A stretch of 42,438 nt of DNA from an uncultured Eubacteriales bacterium (GCA_948823415.1 CAQKRU010000007.1:1-42438); one strand, 5' to 3'; counted from the stretch's first letter, positions 6,308 to 14,206 are shown. Numbers and translations are program-made. Notes: generated by a model from the sequence alone, not told the origin.

Positions 6308-6922
6308 ATGCTAACGGAATTTTTATTGTCGCTGTTTATTCCTTTTGTGGGGTTAACACAGGGAACAGAAGCGAAAAAAACAAGCCAAAGAGATCAAGTT
6401 CAAAAAGTTGAAACTGGATACAAAGGAGGAAAAAGAACGCCTTTGAGTCCGATAGAAGAGGCTTTAAGAAACTTGAGAATTAAAGAGGAAAGTGCAAAAT
6501 TTCACACGCAAATGTGTTACGATGCACTACAAGAAGCAGAACTTAAAAAGCCTGTTTCCCTAGATGAGATTGAGGAGATGCTAGAGGATCTATATAAAAA
6601 AATAGGTAAACCTCTTAGCCCATTGACAGATATTGAGGTTTGGTCAGCTGGAGAAGATAATTTTTTATTTGCTTTTAATGAAAAATTAAAACAATTAAAA
6701 CAAGCAGAAAACAGTAACGAAGAAAACATGCGTAAATTGGCTTATATTAAATCGTTGCTCGAAAATGAAGAAGAGCTTGAAGTAGCTGCAAATACATCTG
6801 CAGAGTATGCTAAAACGGTTTGCGAGGAAGCAAAGCTAGCTTCAGATAGGGTGGAAGAAGCTAAGGGTGTTTTAAGGCGAGCTGTACATAATTTTATGAA
6901 TTTCATTGTAAGAAATAATTAA
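6308..6922 (+). CDS. Hypothetical coiled-coil protein with hydrophobic N-terminus
   Basis: I do not recognise this 204-residue protein. It starts at an ATG preceded by TAGGAGGAAAAG. The first 19 residues (MLTEFLLSLFIPFVGLTQG) are hydrophobic but lack a basic n-region, so this may be a membrane anchor or a weak signal. The rest is highly charged and helical, with heptad-like stretches near residues 48-75 and 125-190 (for example EENMRKLAYIKSLLENEEEL). No catalytic motif is visible. The gene is more A+T-rich and uses more AT-ending codons than the ribosomal and clp operons on either side, which suggests recent acquisition. It lies just before a secreted protease homologue of similar base composition; a shared function is possible but unproven. 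Confidence 0.65.
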   Translation: MLTEFLLSLFIPFVGLTQGTEAKKTSQRDQVQKVETGYKGGKRTPLSPIEEALRNLRIKEESAKFHTQMCYDALQEAELKKPVSLDEIEEMLEDLYKKIGKPLSPLTDIEVWSAGEDNFLFAFNEKLKQLKQAENSNEENMRKLAYIKSLLENEEELEVAANTSAEYAKTVCEEAKLASDRVEEAKGVLRRAVHNFMNFIVRNN

Positions 6923-6935
6923 GTAAGCCTTGAGG

Positions 6936-6964
6936 TTGACAAAATTTAAATTATGTTTTAGTAT
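6936..6964 (+). promoter_or_regulatory. SigA-type promoter of the secreted protease-like gene
   Basis: A consensus TTGACA at 6936-6941 is followed after 17 bases by TAGTAT at 6959-6964; a TATAAT at 6964-6969 is close but at poor spacing. It lies 14 bases after the preceding stop and 31 bases before the ATG, so the secreted protein has its own promoter. Confidence 0.7.
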
Positions 6965-6994
6965 ATAATTAATAAATTTTTTAGGAGGATTTTT

Positions 6995-7855
6995 ATGAAG
7001 TTAAAAAAATTTTTGTCAGGAGTATTGATTTTTTCAATAGCGTTCGGTGGGTTAAATGCTAATGCTATGGCGAAAGAGGTTCCACAGGCAAGCTTGTCAG
7101 AAAGGTTAAATAAGGTTATAGAAAAGGTTTCACCACTATTTGGAGATTTTTTTAGAGTGATAAGCAATGTTCCATCAGCAGACTGGTTAGATGACATCAC
7201 TAATGCTGTTGACATTAACTTATGCAAAAAGCATCATGTTAATTCAATTGGTTTAGTTAAGAGAAAAGAAATTCAGGATGCGTATGTAAATTTAATAAAA
7301 AAACATAATATGGGAAACTGTAGAGCATATGCAGCATACATAGGACGGCTTCTTAAAGAACAAAATATTAAATATAATATTATAAATGTAGCAGGGAATA
7401 ACCCACAAGAAGACAACCATGAAGTTGTCTTTATCCCTGGCATTGGTGTAATAGATTTTTTTGGAGATTTTAATCAGAACAAGGCTAAATTGACCATCAG
7501 ACCGCTTGAAAAATTTTTGAAAAATATGAATTGGGGTTATAAAAATACTATTACTGCAGGATACGTTAATGAATATGATAAAGATGGTTACTTTAAAAGA
7601 AAAAAGGATATCGAAGTTTTTTTGAAAGGAAATAATATCCCATGTAAATATAAATTCCCATTGTTTACTCAAAGCTTAGGGCGTGGTGAAAATGGTGATT
7701 TTATGGATGTTTGGATATCTAGAAAAGATGTTGAAAAGGCTTTAAAAAACTCTGACTGTTCCGACTGTAAAGACTTTGAAGATTTGGCACATCATGAAAA
7801 AAAGAGCATTTATGATGTTTTGATTGATCGTTTAAATTTAAGGGAAGGCCTGTAA
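6995..7855 (+). CDS. Secreted transglutaminase-like / papain-fold cysteine protease homologue
   Basis: A 286-residue exported protein. A classical signal peptide (MKLKKFLSGVLIFSIAFGGL) ends near NANAMA, with likely cleavage after residue 26. The central part has a Cys-His-Asp layout like transglutaminase-core enzymes: Cys109 in MGNCRAYAAYIGRLL at a helix start, His142 in DNHEVVFIPG in a strand, and Asp154 in GVIDFFGD. This order and spacing fit the TGc/papain-like fold, in which members are peptidases, transglutaminases or deamidases; which reaction applies here cannot be told. Three or four further Cys are scattered, including a CSDC near residue 255. AGGAGG precedes the ATG and a SigA promoter lies directly upstream. 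It is the last plus-strand gene of the AT-rich accessory block and ends at a long hairpin. The exported state is well supported; the enzyme family is a motif-based inference. Confidence 0.55.
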   Translation: MKLKKFLSGVLIFSIAFGGLNANAMAKEVPQASLSERLNKVIEKVSPLFGDFFRVISNVPSADWLDDITNAVDINLCKKHHVNSIGLVKRKEIQDAYVNLIKKHNMGNCRAYAAYIGRLLKEQNIKYNIINVAGNNPQEDNHEVVFIPGIGVIDFFGDFNQNKAKLTIRPLEKFLKNMNWGYKNTITAGYVNEYDKDGYFKRKKDIEVFLKGNNIPCKYKFPLFTQSLGRGENGDFMDVWISRKDVEKALKNSDCSDCKDFEDLAHHEKKSIYDVLIDRLNLREGL

Positions 7856-7894
7856 TCTATAAGTAACAAAATTTATTGTTAATAAAAAAGTATA

Positions 7895-7954
7895 TCCCCT
7901 TATACCTGGCTATTTGAATGCTTTCTAGACTCAAATACGCACCGTATAAGGGGA
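7895..7954 (+). terminator. Long nested hairpin terminator
   Basis: TCCCCTTATAC (7895-7905) and GTATAAGGGGA (7944-7954) are exact complements. Inside the 38-base loop TATTTGA (7911-7917) pairs with TCAAATA (7931-7937). The outer stem is followed by CTTTTAATTTTTT. It can terminate the protease-like gene on the plus strand; it also lies just beyond the stop codon of the minus-strand peptide gene at 7979. Confidence 0.8.
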
Positions 7955-7978
7955 CTTTTAATTTTTTATATTAGATTT

Positions 7979-8089
7979 TTAGTTGCAGCCGCATCCGCAG
8001 TCGTTATTGTTGTTGCCGCAGCAGCACATAATGAGTATCAATAGGATGATCCAAGAGCAGCCTCCGCCAAAACCATTGTTGTTGCACAT
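7979..8089 (-). CDS. 36-residue Cys/Asn/Gly-rich single-pass membrane peptide
   Basis: On the minus strand an ATG at 8089 is preceded by AAAGGAGGT at ideal distance. The product begins MCNNNGFGGGCSWIILLILI, followed by MCCCGNNNND and a CGCGCN end. A Gly-rich head, one short transmembrane helix (about residues 13-21) and a Cys-rich tail with eight of nine Cys after or just before the helix resemble the small GG-rich YjcZ-type sporulation peptides of Firmicutes in general layout, though the Cys content is distinctive. Function is unknown; metal binding or disulfide formation are possibilities. It is opposite in direction to both neighbours, so it has its own promoter, which I could not identify. 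The strong ribosome binding site and clean composition argue that it is real. Confidence 0.7.
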   Translation of the reverse strand: MCNNNGFGGGCSWIILLILIMCCCGNNNNDCGCGCN

Positions 8090-8257
8090 AGGGGGTTACC
8101 TCCTTTTGTTTATTTCAATACATCATATGGGGCGCGCCTTTGAGAGGTTACAGTAAAGATTCATGATTTTTTGAAAAACCTTAAAATAGTGAGAATTTTA
8201 ATGAAAATGGCAGAATAATTAAGATAAACAGATATAGGCCGGATATATCGAAGTCGA

Positions 8258-8323
8258 GTTGACTTTATTTGACTTTGACTATTGACGGCTTATTATTTAA
8301 AATTAAAGTCAAAGATGGTTAAA
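8258..8323 (+). promoter_or_regulatory. ctsR promoter with two CtsR-type operators
   Basis: TTGACT at 8275-8280 and TAAAAT at 8298-8303, 17 bases apart, form a SigA promoter. Two heptad direct repeats match the CtsR box RGTCAAANANRGTCAAA: on the minus strand at 8258-8274 (AGTCAAATAAAGTCAAC, one mismatch) and on the plus strand at 8307-8323 (AGTCAAAGATGGTTAAA, one mismatch). They flank the promoter on both sides, which fits tight autorepression of the operon by CtsR. The promoter and boxes are read directly; binding is inferred from the known consensus. Confidence 0.85.
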
Positions 8324-8353
8324 GTAAAACGACTAAAAAAGGAGATGAAAAAC

Positions 8354-8809
8354 TTGGGAATAAGCGATGAAGTTGCGAGGTACCTTTTAGAATTGCTGGA
8401 GGAATCGCAGGGGGATATACAAATTCAGCGGAATGAGCTGGCGAGCAATATTGGCTGTGTGCCGAGCCAGATAAATTACGTGATAACTTCGAGATTCACG
8501 CCGGAGCACGGATATATTGTGGAGAGCAGGCGAGGCGGCGGCGGATATATTCGGATTACCCGCATAAAAACCGAAAAAAGTACAGCGATCATGAATATAA
8601 TAAATGCTATCGGGGCACGGGTGGACGCACTTTCTGCCGAGATGATTGTTGAAAGCCTGGTTCGGCGCGACATTCTTTCGGAAAACACGAGCAGGTTGAT
8701 GTTGAGCGCTATTTCGGACAGAGTATATTCGGATATTCCGGTGAATTTGAGGTGCGGACTTAGGGCATCGATACTAAAAAACATGCTGCTGACTCAAGTG
8801 GAGCTGTAA
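8354..8809 (+). CDS. ctsR: Class III stress gene repressor CtsR
   Basis: CtsR is the dimeric heat-labile repressor of clp genes in Firmicutes. From the TTG at 8354 the protein is 151 residues, near the usual 152-155; AAAGGAG lies nine bases upstream. An in-frame start at 8282 would fall inside the promoter region and is rejected. The winged-helix DNA-binding domain includes CVPSQINYVITSRFTPEHGYIVES and the glycine loop RRGGGGYIRI, which serves as wing and heat sensor and holds the Arg that McsB can modify. The C-terminal helical domain (LVRRDILSENTSRLMLSAI) mediates dimerisation. It heads the ctsR-mcsA-mcsB-clpC operon, 22 bases before mcsA, and should repress its own promoter. Confidence 0.96.
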   Translation: MGISDEVARYLLELLEESQGDIQIQRNELASNIGCVPSQINYVITSRFTPEHGYIVESRRGGGGYIRITRIKTEKSTAIMNIINAIGARVDALSAEMIVESLVRRDILSENTSRLMLSAISDRVYSDIPVNLRCGLRASILKNMLLTQVEL

Positions 8810-8831
8810 ATTAAACAAAGGGGGAATCTTT

Positions 8832-9353
8832 ATGTTATGCCAATCTTGCGGCAAAAATCAGGCAAATACTCATATAAAAAGGGTGATAAACGGCGAGTTA
8901 ACCGAATACATGCTGTGCGAAAAATGCGCGGCTAAGTTGGGATACTCGAATATTTTTGAAAATTTTGGTTTTGGATTTAGTTTTGATAATTTATTGGGCA
9001 GCTTTTTTGCGAACAACGAACCTCAGTTGATGCCGACGAGCAACAAGCGGTGCGATTTTTGCGGCTCGTCTTTTGAGGACATCTCGAACACGGGCAAGGT
9101 CGGGTGCGCCAATTGCTACGACGCCTTTTTTGACCAACTTATGCCGTCCATAAAAAGGATCCACGGGAACACCAAGCATGCGGGCAAATTTGGCTCTAGG
9201 ACGGGCGGAAAGAAGAATACGCTAAAAAGCAAAATTCAAGCTCTTGACGAAAAAATGAAGGTGGCGATAAGTGAGCAAAACTTTGAGGAGGCTGCTAGAA
9301 TCAGGGATGAGCTAAAAAAATTGAGAAAAAAGGAGGGCTTGGGCAATGAGTAA
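8832..9353 (+). CDS. mcsA: McsA, zinc-binding activator of McsB
   Basis: McsA binds and stimulates the protein arginine kinase McsB. The 173-residue protein has four Cys pairs: Cys3-x2-Cys6, Cys29-x2-Cys32, then CDFC and CANC, forming two zinc sites, and a C-terminal UVR motif (IQALDEKMKVAISEQNFEEAARIRDELKKL) as in UvrB/UvrC and ClpC. GGGGG upstream of the ATG acts as the ribosome binding site. It overlaps mcsB by eight bases, suggesting coupled translation. Length and motifs are standard. Confidence 0.96.
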   Translation: MLCQSCGKNQANTHIKRVINGELTEYMLCEKCAAKLGYSNIFENFGFGFSFDNLLGSFFANNEPQLMPTSNKRCDFCGSSFEDISNTGKVGCANCYDAFFDQLMPSIKRIHGNTKHAGKFGSRTGGKKNTLKSKIQALDEKMKVAISEQNFEEAARIRDELKKLRKKEGLGNE

Positions 9354-10377
9354 GTGGTACGAGAAGGCCGGCGATTACAGCGATGTTGTGATTAGCACGA
9401 GGATTCGGCTGGCGCGGAATATTTTGAAATATCCGTTTCCGTGCAAGATGAACTCGGCGATGAAGCGCGAGGTTATCGAGGACATCAAGACAGCACTTTC
9501 AAAGCCTGAGTTTAAAAGCTATAACTTTAGCTGCTTTAACGGAGCGGACGCGAATATAATTCAGCTAAAAAGCCTGGTGGAGCGCCATCTGGTGAGCCCG
9601 GACTTTGTGAATCCAGACAAATTTAAGGCGGTGTTTTTATCCCAAAATAGCGACATCAGCATAATGGTAAACGAAGAGGACCACATCCGGCTGCAGGCCA
9701 TGAAGGAGGGCTTGGCGCTAGAGGACACCTACAGCGCAGCGGACGAGATAGATAGCAAGCTCGATGAATCGCTAACGTTTGCGTTTAATGAGCAGCTTGG
9801 ATATTTAACGCAGTGCCCAACAAACTTGGGAACGGGCATGAGGGCCTCAATAATGCTGCATTTGCCGGCCCTAAAAAAATGCGGAATGATCGAAAAAATA
9901 TCGTCAAGCCTAATGAAACTGGGCTTAACTATGCGCGGAATATACGGCGAGGGCACCGAACCTAAGGGGGACATATACCAAATTTCCAACCAGGTCACTT
10001 TGGGGATCTCCGAAAAAATCGCGCTGAAAAACCTCAACGACATCACGCTGCAGATAATAACTCAGGAAAGAAACTGCCGCAAGGAGCTGGCAAAGAACGT
10101 CCAGGTTGTCGACAACATAAGCAGATCGGTCGGGGTTTTGAAAACGGCTAAGGTTTTGAACAACGATGAATTCATGAAGCTGATTTCGAAAGTAAGGTTA
10201 GGCCTTTCTATCGGCGTAATTAAGGGGATCTCTTATGACGTTATAAACGAGATCACCGTAAAATCGCAGCCTTTCATGATAATGCAAGCGGCAAAGGAGG
10301 AACTGACACCGATCAAGATAGATCAAAAAAGAGCGAAGCTGATGAACGAAGAGTTTCGCAAAGTAGAAGTACTGTGA
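9346..10377 (+). CDS. mcsB: Protein arginine kinase McsB
   Basis: McsB phosphorylates arginines on damaged proteins, marking them for ClpC-ClpP, and releases CtsR from DNA. The 343-residue protein has the phosphagen-kinase fold: STRIRLARNILKYPFP near the N-terminus, NEEDHIRLQAM, the catalytic stretch QLGYLTQCPTNLGTGMRAS with its Cys, and the later NQVTLGISE block. AAGGAGGG precedes the ATG. The C-terminal phospho-arginine docking motif, normally RDxxRA, reads IDQKRA here, so the first Arg is replaced by Ile (see findings). It overlaps mcsA by eight bases and clpC follows 17 bases after its stop. Enzyme identity is certain; allosteric regulation may differ. Confidence 0.96.
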   Translation: MSKWYEKAGDYSDVVISTRIRLARNILKYPFPCKMNSAMKREVIEDIKTALSKPEFKSYNFSCFNGADANIIQLKSLVERHLVSPDFVNPDKFKAVFLSQNSDISIMVNEEDHIRLQAMKEGLALEDTYSAADEIDSKLDESLTFAFNEQLGYLTQCPTNLGTGMRASIMLHLPALKKCGMIEKISSSLMKLGLTMRGIYGEGTEPKGDIYQISNQVTLGISEKIALKNLNDITLQIITQERNCRKELAKNVQVVDNISRSVGVLKTAKVLNNDEFMKLISKVRLGLSIGVIKGISYDVINEITVKSQPFMIMQAAKEELTPIKIDQKRAKLMNEEFRKVEVL

Positions 10378-10394
10378 AAAAGGGGAGAAAGGCC

Positions 10395-12896
10395 ATGTAT
10401 AGGTTTAATGGGTTTACGGAGAAGGCGAACCGCGCGATGAATCTGGCGATTTTTGGGGCAGAGGAGATGGGGCACACCTACGTGGGCAGCGAGCACATTT
10501 TGCTGGGGCTTTTAAAAGAGGGCTCTGGCGTGGCGGCCGTGGTTTTGGATGAATTGGGGGTTTATAGCGATGAGCTAGAGTCTTTGTTGAAGAGCGAAAT
10601 TGGCACGGGGCCTAAAAGTTCGCTTAGCACGACCGATTTTACGCCCCGGACCAAAAGGGTTTTGCAGAACGCCGTTATGCAGGCTGCTAATTTGGGACAT
10701 AATTACGTAGGCACGGAGCATCTGCTTTTGGCGCTAATTGGCGAGACCGACAGTTACGCAGTCCGCTTTTTGAATGAGCTCGGCGCGAACACAAGGGACA
10801 TCTTGGACAAATTGAACGAGGATTTTGGCGATCAAACCGCCGACGACACGATGTATGGCGGCAGCATGATGAATGATCCCTATTCTGGCGGGGCGAGCCC
10901 GGGCAAAAACAGCAAGACGAAGACAAAAACGCTAGATCAGTTTGGCAAGGACCTCACGCAGATGGCGCAAAACGGGGCCATAGACCCGGTAATTGGCCGC
11001 CAGAATGAGATCGAACGGGTTATTCAGATTTTGTGCAGACGGACGAAAAATAATCCGTGTTTAATAGGAGAGCCGGGAGTCGGCAAAACCGCGGTGGCAG
11101 AGGGATTGGCGCTAAAAATTGCGTCTGGAGACGTGCCGGAACTTTTGAAGGGCAAAAGAGTTATATCGCTAGATTTGACGGGGATGATCGCCGGAACGAA
11201 GTATCGGGGCGACTTTGAGGACAGGATAAAAAACGCCATAGAGGAGCTGAAAAAGGCCGGGAACATCATCTTATTCATAGATGAGCTGCACACGATAGTC
11301 GGAGCGGGCTCTGCAGAGGGATCGGCGGACGCTGCGAACATCTTAAAGCCCAGCCTGGCGCGGGGAGACTTTCAGGTGATTGGCGCTACGACCATAAAAG
11401 AATACAGAAAGCACATTGAGAAAGACGCCGCGCTAGAGCGGAGATTTCAGCCAGTCACAGTGGGCGAGCCAAGTGAAGAAGAGACGGTTATGATTTTGGA
11501 GGGCCTTCGCGACCGGTATGAAGCGCATCATAAGGTGAAGATTACCGATGAGGCGATTAAAACGGCGGTGAAGCTGTCTTCGCGCTACATAACAGACAGA
11601 TTTTTGCCCGACAAGGCAATCGACCTAATTGACGAAGCGGCCTCCAGAGTGCGGTTGAGGGCCTACACGGCGCCGGATAAGCTGCAAAAGCTCGAAAATA
11701 AAATTAAGGAGATAGACAAGGAAAAATCGGCAGCGATAAACGAGCAGAACTTCGAACACGCAGCAAAACTGCGGGATGAGGAGAAGTCGATAAAGAAGAA
11801 GCTAGAGGAGCAGCGGCGTTTGTGGCAGAGCAAGCACGAAAATACGAACGGTGCGGTCACGGAGCAGGACATTGCGCATATAGTGTCCAATTGGAGCGGG
11901 ATTCCGGTGGTGCAGCTGACGCAGGCCGAAAGCGCGCGACTTTTGAACATGGAAAACATCTTGCACAAAAGGATCATCGGGCAGGATGAGGCCGTGGAGC
12001 AAATCGCAAAGGCCATACGTCGGGGCCGAGTCGGCTTAAAAGACCCCAAAAGGCCGGTAGGATCATTCATATTTTTGGGGCCAACGGGCGTGGGTAAAAC
12101 AGAGCTCTGCAAGGCCTTGGCGCAGGCCATGTTTGGCGACGAAAACGCGATCATACGGTTTGACATGTCCGAATACATGGAGAAACACACCGTCTCGAAG
12201 CTCATTGGGTCGCCGCCTGGATATGTCGGCTACGATGAGGGCGGCCAATTAACCGAAAAAGTCCGCAGAAAGCCGTACTCCGTGGTGCTCTTCGACGAAA
12301 TCGAGAAAGCGCATCCAGACGTATTTAATATGTTGCTTCAAATATTGGAAGATGGGCACGCAACGGACTCGCAGGGCCGAAAAATCAACTTCAAGAACGC
12401 GATAATAATAATGACGTCCAACGTGGGGGCCCGGCTGATAACGGAAAAGCAGTCGAACTTGGGATTCTACGCCAGCAGGACTGCCGAGTCTGACAAAGCC
12501 AAGCTCAAAGAAACGGTGATGGCGGAGCTGAAGAAGACCTTCAAGCCGGAGTTCTTGAACCGGGTGGATGACATAATCGTGTTCAACAAGCTGACGGCAG
12601 AGGACATAAAGCTGATTGCCAAAAACATGTTGAAGGACGTGAAAACGCGGGCAAAAAACCTGAACATAGACATCAATTTTGCAGAGAGTTCGATAGAGGA
12701 GATCGCAAAAGAGGGTCTTGACGCAGTGTATGGAGCGCGACCGTTAAGACGGGCGATTCAGTCCAAAATAGAGGACAAATTGTCGGAAGAGGTGCTAAAG
12801 GGCGAGGTAAAGTCGGGGCAAAAAGTAAGATGCAGCTACGACAAAAAGAAAAAGCAGTTCGTCTTTAAAAATGTAGTGCCCAAAACAGCAGAGTAA
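10395..12896 (+). CDS. clpC: ATP-dependent Clp protease ATP-binding subunit ClpC
   Basis: ClpC is an AAA+ unfoldase that feeds substrates, including arginine-phosphorylated proteins, to ClpP. From the ATG at 10395 (MYRFNGFTEKANRAM) it has 833 residues; AGGGGAG lies seven bases before. Domains in order: double Clp N-domain repeats (about 1-145), D1 ATPase with Walker A GEPGVGKT at 225-232 and VRLRAYT preceding the middle domain with a UVR-like motif (about 430-470), D2 ATPase with GPTGVGKT at 562-569, and the small C-terminal D2 domain. The ClpP-docking loop reads LGF at 689-691. It ends the ctsR operon and is followed by a terminator. No anomalies. Confidence 0.98.
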   Translation: MYRFNGFTEKANRAMNLAIFGAEEMGHTYVGSEHILLGLLKEGSGVAAVVLDELGVYSDELESLLKSEIGTGPKSSLSTTDFTPRTKRVLQNAVMQAANLGHNYVGTEHLLLALIGETDSYAVRFLNELGANTRDILDKLNEDFGDQTADDTMYGGSMMNDPYSGGASPGKNSKTKTKTLDQFGKDLTQMAQNGAIDPVIGRQNEIERVIQILCRRTKNNPCLIGEPGVGKTAVAEGLALKIASGDVPELLKGKRVISLDLTGMIAGTKYRGDFEDRIKNAIEELKKAGNIILFIDELHTIVGAGSAEGSADAANILKPSLARGDFQVIGATTIKEYRKHIEKDAALERRFQPVTVGEPSEEETVMILEGLRDRYEAHHKVKITDEAIKTAVKLSSRYITDRFLPDKAIDLIDEAASRVRLRAYTAPDKLQKLENKIKEIDKEKSAAINEQNFEHAAKLRDEEKSIKKKLEEQRRLWQSKHENTNGAVTEQDIAHIVSNWSGIPVVQLTQAESARLLNMENILHKRIIGQDEAVEQIAKAIRRGRVGLKDPKRPVGSFIFLGPTGVGKTELCKALAQAMFGDENAIIRFDMSEYMEKHTVSKLIGSPPGYVGYDEGGQLTEKVRRKPYSVVLFDEIEKAHPDVFNMLLQILEDGHATDSQGRKINFKNAIIIMTSNVGARLITEKQSNLGFYASRTAESDKAKLKETVMAELKKTFKPEFLNRVDDIIVFNKLTAEDIKLIAKNMLKDVKTRAKNLNIDINFAESSIEEIAKEGLDAVYGARPLRRAIQSKIEDKLSEEVLKGEVKSGQKVRCSYDKKKKQFVFKNVVPKTAE

Positions 12897-12916
12897 TCGT
12901 TGCAGAGGCCCAAACA

Positions 12917-12948
12917 AAAGGTCACGAAGAACAATCGTGGCCTTTTTT
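12917..12948 (+). terminator. Rho-independent terminator of the ctsR operon
   Basis: AAGGTCACGA pairs with TCGTGGCCTT (one G-T wobble) around a short loop, followed by a T run. It lies 20 bases after the clpC stop. Confidence 0.85.
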
Positions 12949-13027
12949 AGTTGAGTGATTGTAGATGTTGGCTGCACAAAGATGTGCTTTTATGGCCAAG
13001 CCTGCAAAACCGCATAAAACATGGGAC

Positions 13028-13056
13028 TTGTTTTTGTTGCAACATGGTGATATAAT
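13028..13056 (+). promoter_or_regulatory. SigA-type promoter of the aro operon
   Basis: TTGTTT at 13028-13033 and a consensus TATAAT at 13051-13056 are 17 bases apart, and TGA precedes the -10, giving an extended -10. No attenuator, T-box or terminator-like element was seen between it and aroB. Confidence 0.75.
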
Positions 13057-13152
13057 AATTTTTAACTAAGTATTTGGCTCATTTTGTTTATTTTTGACGA
13101 TTTTGATAAAAATAATAATTTTAGCATAAAATTAATGATGTGGGTGAAAAAT

Positions 13153-14202
13153 GTGAAAAAAATTAACTTTAAAACGAACTCTCCTTACGAAATACTAATA
13201 GACACGAATTTGATGCGGACTTCTGGCGATCACATTAAAAAAATTTCATCTGCGAGACAAGTTTTGATAATTACCGACGATGTGGTGAACGAGCTGTATT
13301 CGGGCGACGTTACGGACTCTTTGATTGAGAGCGGTTTTGAGGTGTTTTTGTTTACCTTGACGCACGGGGAATCCTCCAAGACGCTGCAGTCGGTAGAGCG
13401 GATATACTCGTTTTTGATTAAGAATAAATTTACGCGCTCGGACTTAATTATAGCGCTTGGCGGCGGCATTGTGGGGGACATTGCTGGCTTTGTTGCGGCG
13501 ACTTATATGAGAGGCATTGATTTGGTGCAGATTCCGACGACGCTTTTGGCCCAGATCGATTCTGCTATTGGTGGCAAGAACGGCGTCAATTTGGCGCACG
13601 GAAAGAATCTTATTGGCACGTTTTATCAGCCAAAGCTTGTGCTTATTGACATTGGCGCTTTGTCGACTTTGCCCAAGCAGTCTTTGTCGGACGGGATGGC
13701 AGAGGCTATAAAATATGGCCTGATAAGGAGCGAGTCGCTTTTTAATATGATAAAAAATCGTGAGCTTGAGGACATCCTTACGGACCTGATTTTTGAGTGC
13801 ATAAGCATAAAGCAGGAGCTTGTGGAGCGGGACGAGCTGGAGCAGGGCGAGCGCAAACTCTTGAATTTTGGCCATACTTTGGGGCACGCTATAGAGAAGT
13901 TTTATAATTTTAGCAAATACACTCACGGCCAAGCGGTGGCCATTGGGATGGCTTATACTGTGCGCTCTGGCGAAAATTTGGCGATTACTAAGTCCGGCAC
14001 ATATGAGGAGTTGACCTCTGTGCTGAGGAAATATAACTTGCCATGCGAGATTGACTGCGATATGGACAAGTTGGCCGAGATTGCGAAGATTGACAAAAAA
14101 GCTACCGGAGAATTTTTTGATATAGTCCTTATAAAGAGCATTGGAGCGGGCTTTGTGAAGAGGATCAAGAAGGACGATTTGAAAAAATACATTGGAGGCT
14201 AG
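13153..14202 (+). CDS. aroB: 3-dehydroquinate synthase
   Basis: AroB converts DAHP to 3-dehydroquinate, the second step of the shikimate pathway, using NAD and a divalent metal. I prefer the GTG at 13153 (MKKINFKTNSPYEILID), giving 349 residues, close to the family norm, with GGGTGA upstream; in-frame ATGs at 13135/13138 would add five or six residues and have no good ribosome binding site. Motifs: LGGGIVGDIAGFVA for NAD binding, IPTTLLAQIDSAIGGKNGVN, the metal ligand Glu in GMAEAIKYG, and His in NFGHTLGHAIE and HGQAVAIGM. First gene of aroB-aroA-aroC-chorismate mutase; aroA starts four bases after its stop. Confidence 0.96.
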   Translation: MKKINFKTNSPYEILIDTNLMRTSGDHIKKISSARQVLIITDDVVNELYSGDVTDSLIESGFEVFLFTLTHGESSKTLQSVERIYSFLIKNKFTRSDLIIALGGGIVGDIAGFVAATYMRGIDLVQIPTTLLAQIDSAIGGKNGVNLAHGKNLIGTFYQPKLVLIDIGALSTLPKQSLSDGMAEAIKYGLIRSESLFNMIKNRELEDILTDLIFECISIKQELVERDELEQGERKLLNFGHTLGHAIEKFYNFSKYTHGQAVAIGMAYTVRSGENLAITKSGTYEELTSVLRKYNLPCEIDCDMDKLAEIAKIDKKATGEFFDIVLIKSIGAGFVKRIKKDDLKKYIGG

Positions 14203-14206
14203 TTTG

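Noticed and set aside
6229..6411. 60-codon plus-strand frame before the coiled-coil gene
   Set aside because: It overlaps the start of the gene at 6308, which has the better ribosome binding site; the frame begins within a TATAAT region.
11663..12205. 180-codon minus-strand frame opposite clpC
   Set aside because: Low-complexity Ser/Phe/Cys translation opposite a fully conserved clpC; no start signals.
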